Assembly: GCA_027007865.1 (NCBI GenBank)
Contig: JALTEE010000431.1
Span: forward strand, 1 to 5,792
DNA: 5,792 nt
Direction of reading: 5' to 3'
DNA from: a bacterium
GTDB taxonomy: Bacteria; UBP14; UBA6098; B30-G16
The position numbers and the translations under genes were made by a program. Each line of letters starts with the position of its first letter. Within the stretch, counting starts at the first letter, position 1. Of the stretch, positions 5,776-5,792 are shown piece after piece. The notes beneath the pieces were generated by a model. That model did no database searches, was not told the DNA's origin, and saw only the letters and a list, made by a program, of their open reading frames with translations.

Positions 5776-5792
5776 GTAGTTCTCTTATAACA

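Larger units (their letters stand above)
5408..5792. other. Gene-free 3' region
   Basis: No convincing protein gene lies in these 385 bases on either strand. The contents are, in order: the hairpin at 5420-5450, an AT-rich stretch with a promoter-like pair at 5480-5507, a weak 4-bp hairpin (5553-5568) followed by five T's, the folded repeat at 5604-5700, and the 21-bp-period direct repeat. Short reading frames (22 codons from 5722; 42 codons on the minus strand, 5744 down to 5616) have no ribosome site, and the latter runs through the palindromes. Confidence 0.7.

Noticed and set aside
5722..5790. 22-codon plus-strand frame MKHNELGMEV...
   Set aside because: It has no Shine-Dalgarno sequence before its ATG, it is very short, and it contains the direct repeat. 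Nothing supports translation.

Overview
The window holds one very large gene on the plus strand (128-5407), flanked by a short AT-rich leader and a gene-free 3' tail. The gene encodes a predicted exported protein of 1759 residues. I see no second credible protein gene, no rRNA or tRNA, and no CRISPR array. The DNA reads as bacterial: there is a strong Shine-Dalgarno sequence, a Sec-type signal peptide and the standard genetic code. The protein is a mosaic common in uncultivated lineages of or near the FCB group (for example Cloacimonadota, Fibrobacterota, WOR-3/TA06-like phyla). A strong Shine-Dalgarno and the lack of a recognisable type IX secretion C-terminal domain argue mildly against typical Bacteroidota. 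The taxonomic call is a low-confidence inference.

Layout: 1-109 is an AT-rich leader with A/T tracts and weak promoter-like boxes. A GAGGAGGT ribosome site at 116-123 sets a GTG start at 128. The protein then runs as follows: signal peptide (residues 1-19); a small N-terminal beta domain opening with VSYQGKL (about 20-117); tail-fibre-like modules in duplicate (DNT..SGL..AT.VQ.AIDE at 140 and 554, L.Q/DQ.Y at 168 and 868, NNSDD..V.N at 249 and 965); two adhesin/MAM-like jelly-roll domains set inside those modules (about 358-509 and 643-788); a Tyr/Gly-rich repeat tract (1082-1153, with a relative at 1307-1338); and a C-terminal right-handed parallel beta-helix (about 1372-1704) followed by a short low-complexity tail. 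There is no visible S74 chaperone, beta-barrel, LPXTG motif or type IX sorting domain at the C-terminus.

After the stop codon comes a 13-bp hairpin (5420-5450), then an AT-rich stretch with a promoter-like pair (5480-5507). Next is a roughly 97-bp palindromic repeat unit with three hairpins inside an outer stem (5604-5700), and finally a direct repeat TGGAGGTAAAA with a 21-bp period near the right edge. The picture is a single-gene transcription unit for a giant surface or secreted fibre/adhesin. I found no multi-gene system. The points most worth checking are the nested adhesin domains, the Cys-to-Asn ladder in the beta-helix, and the structured repeat downstream.
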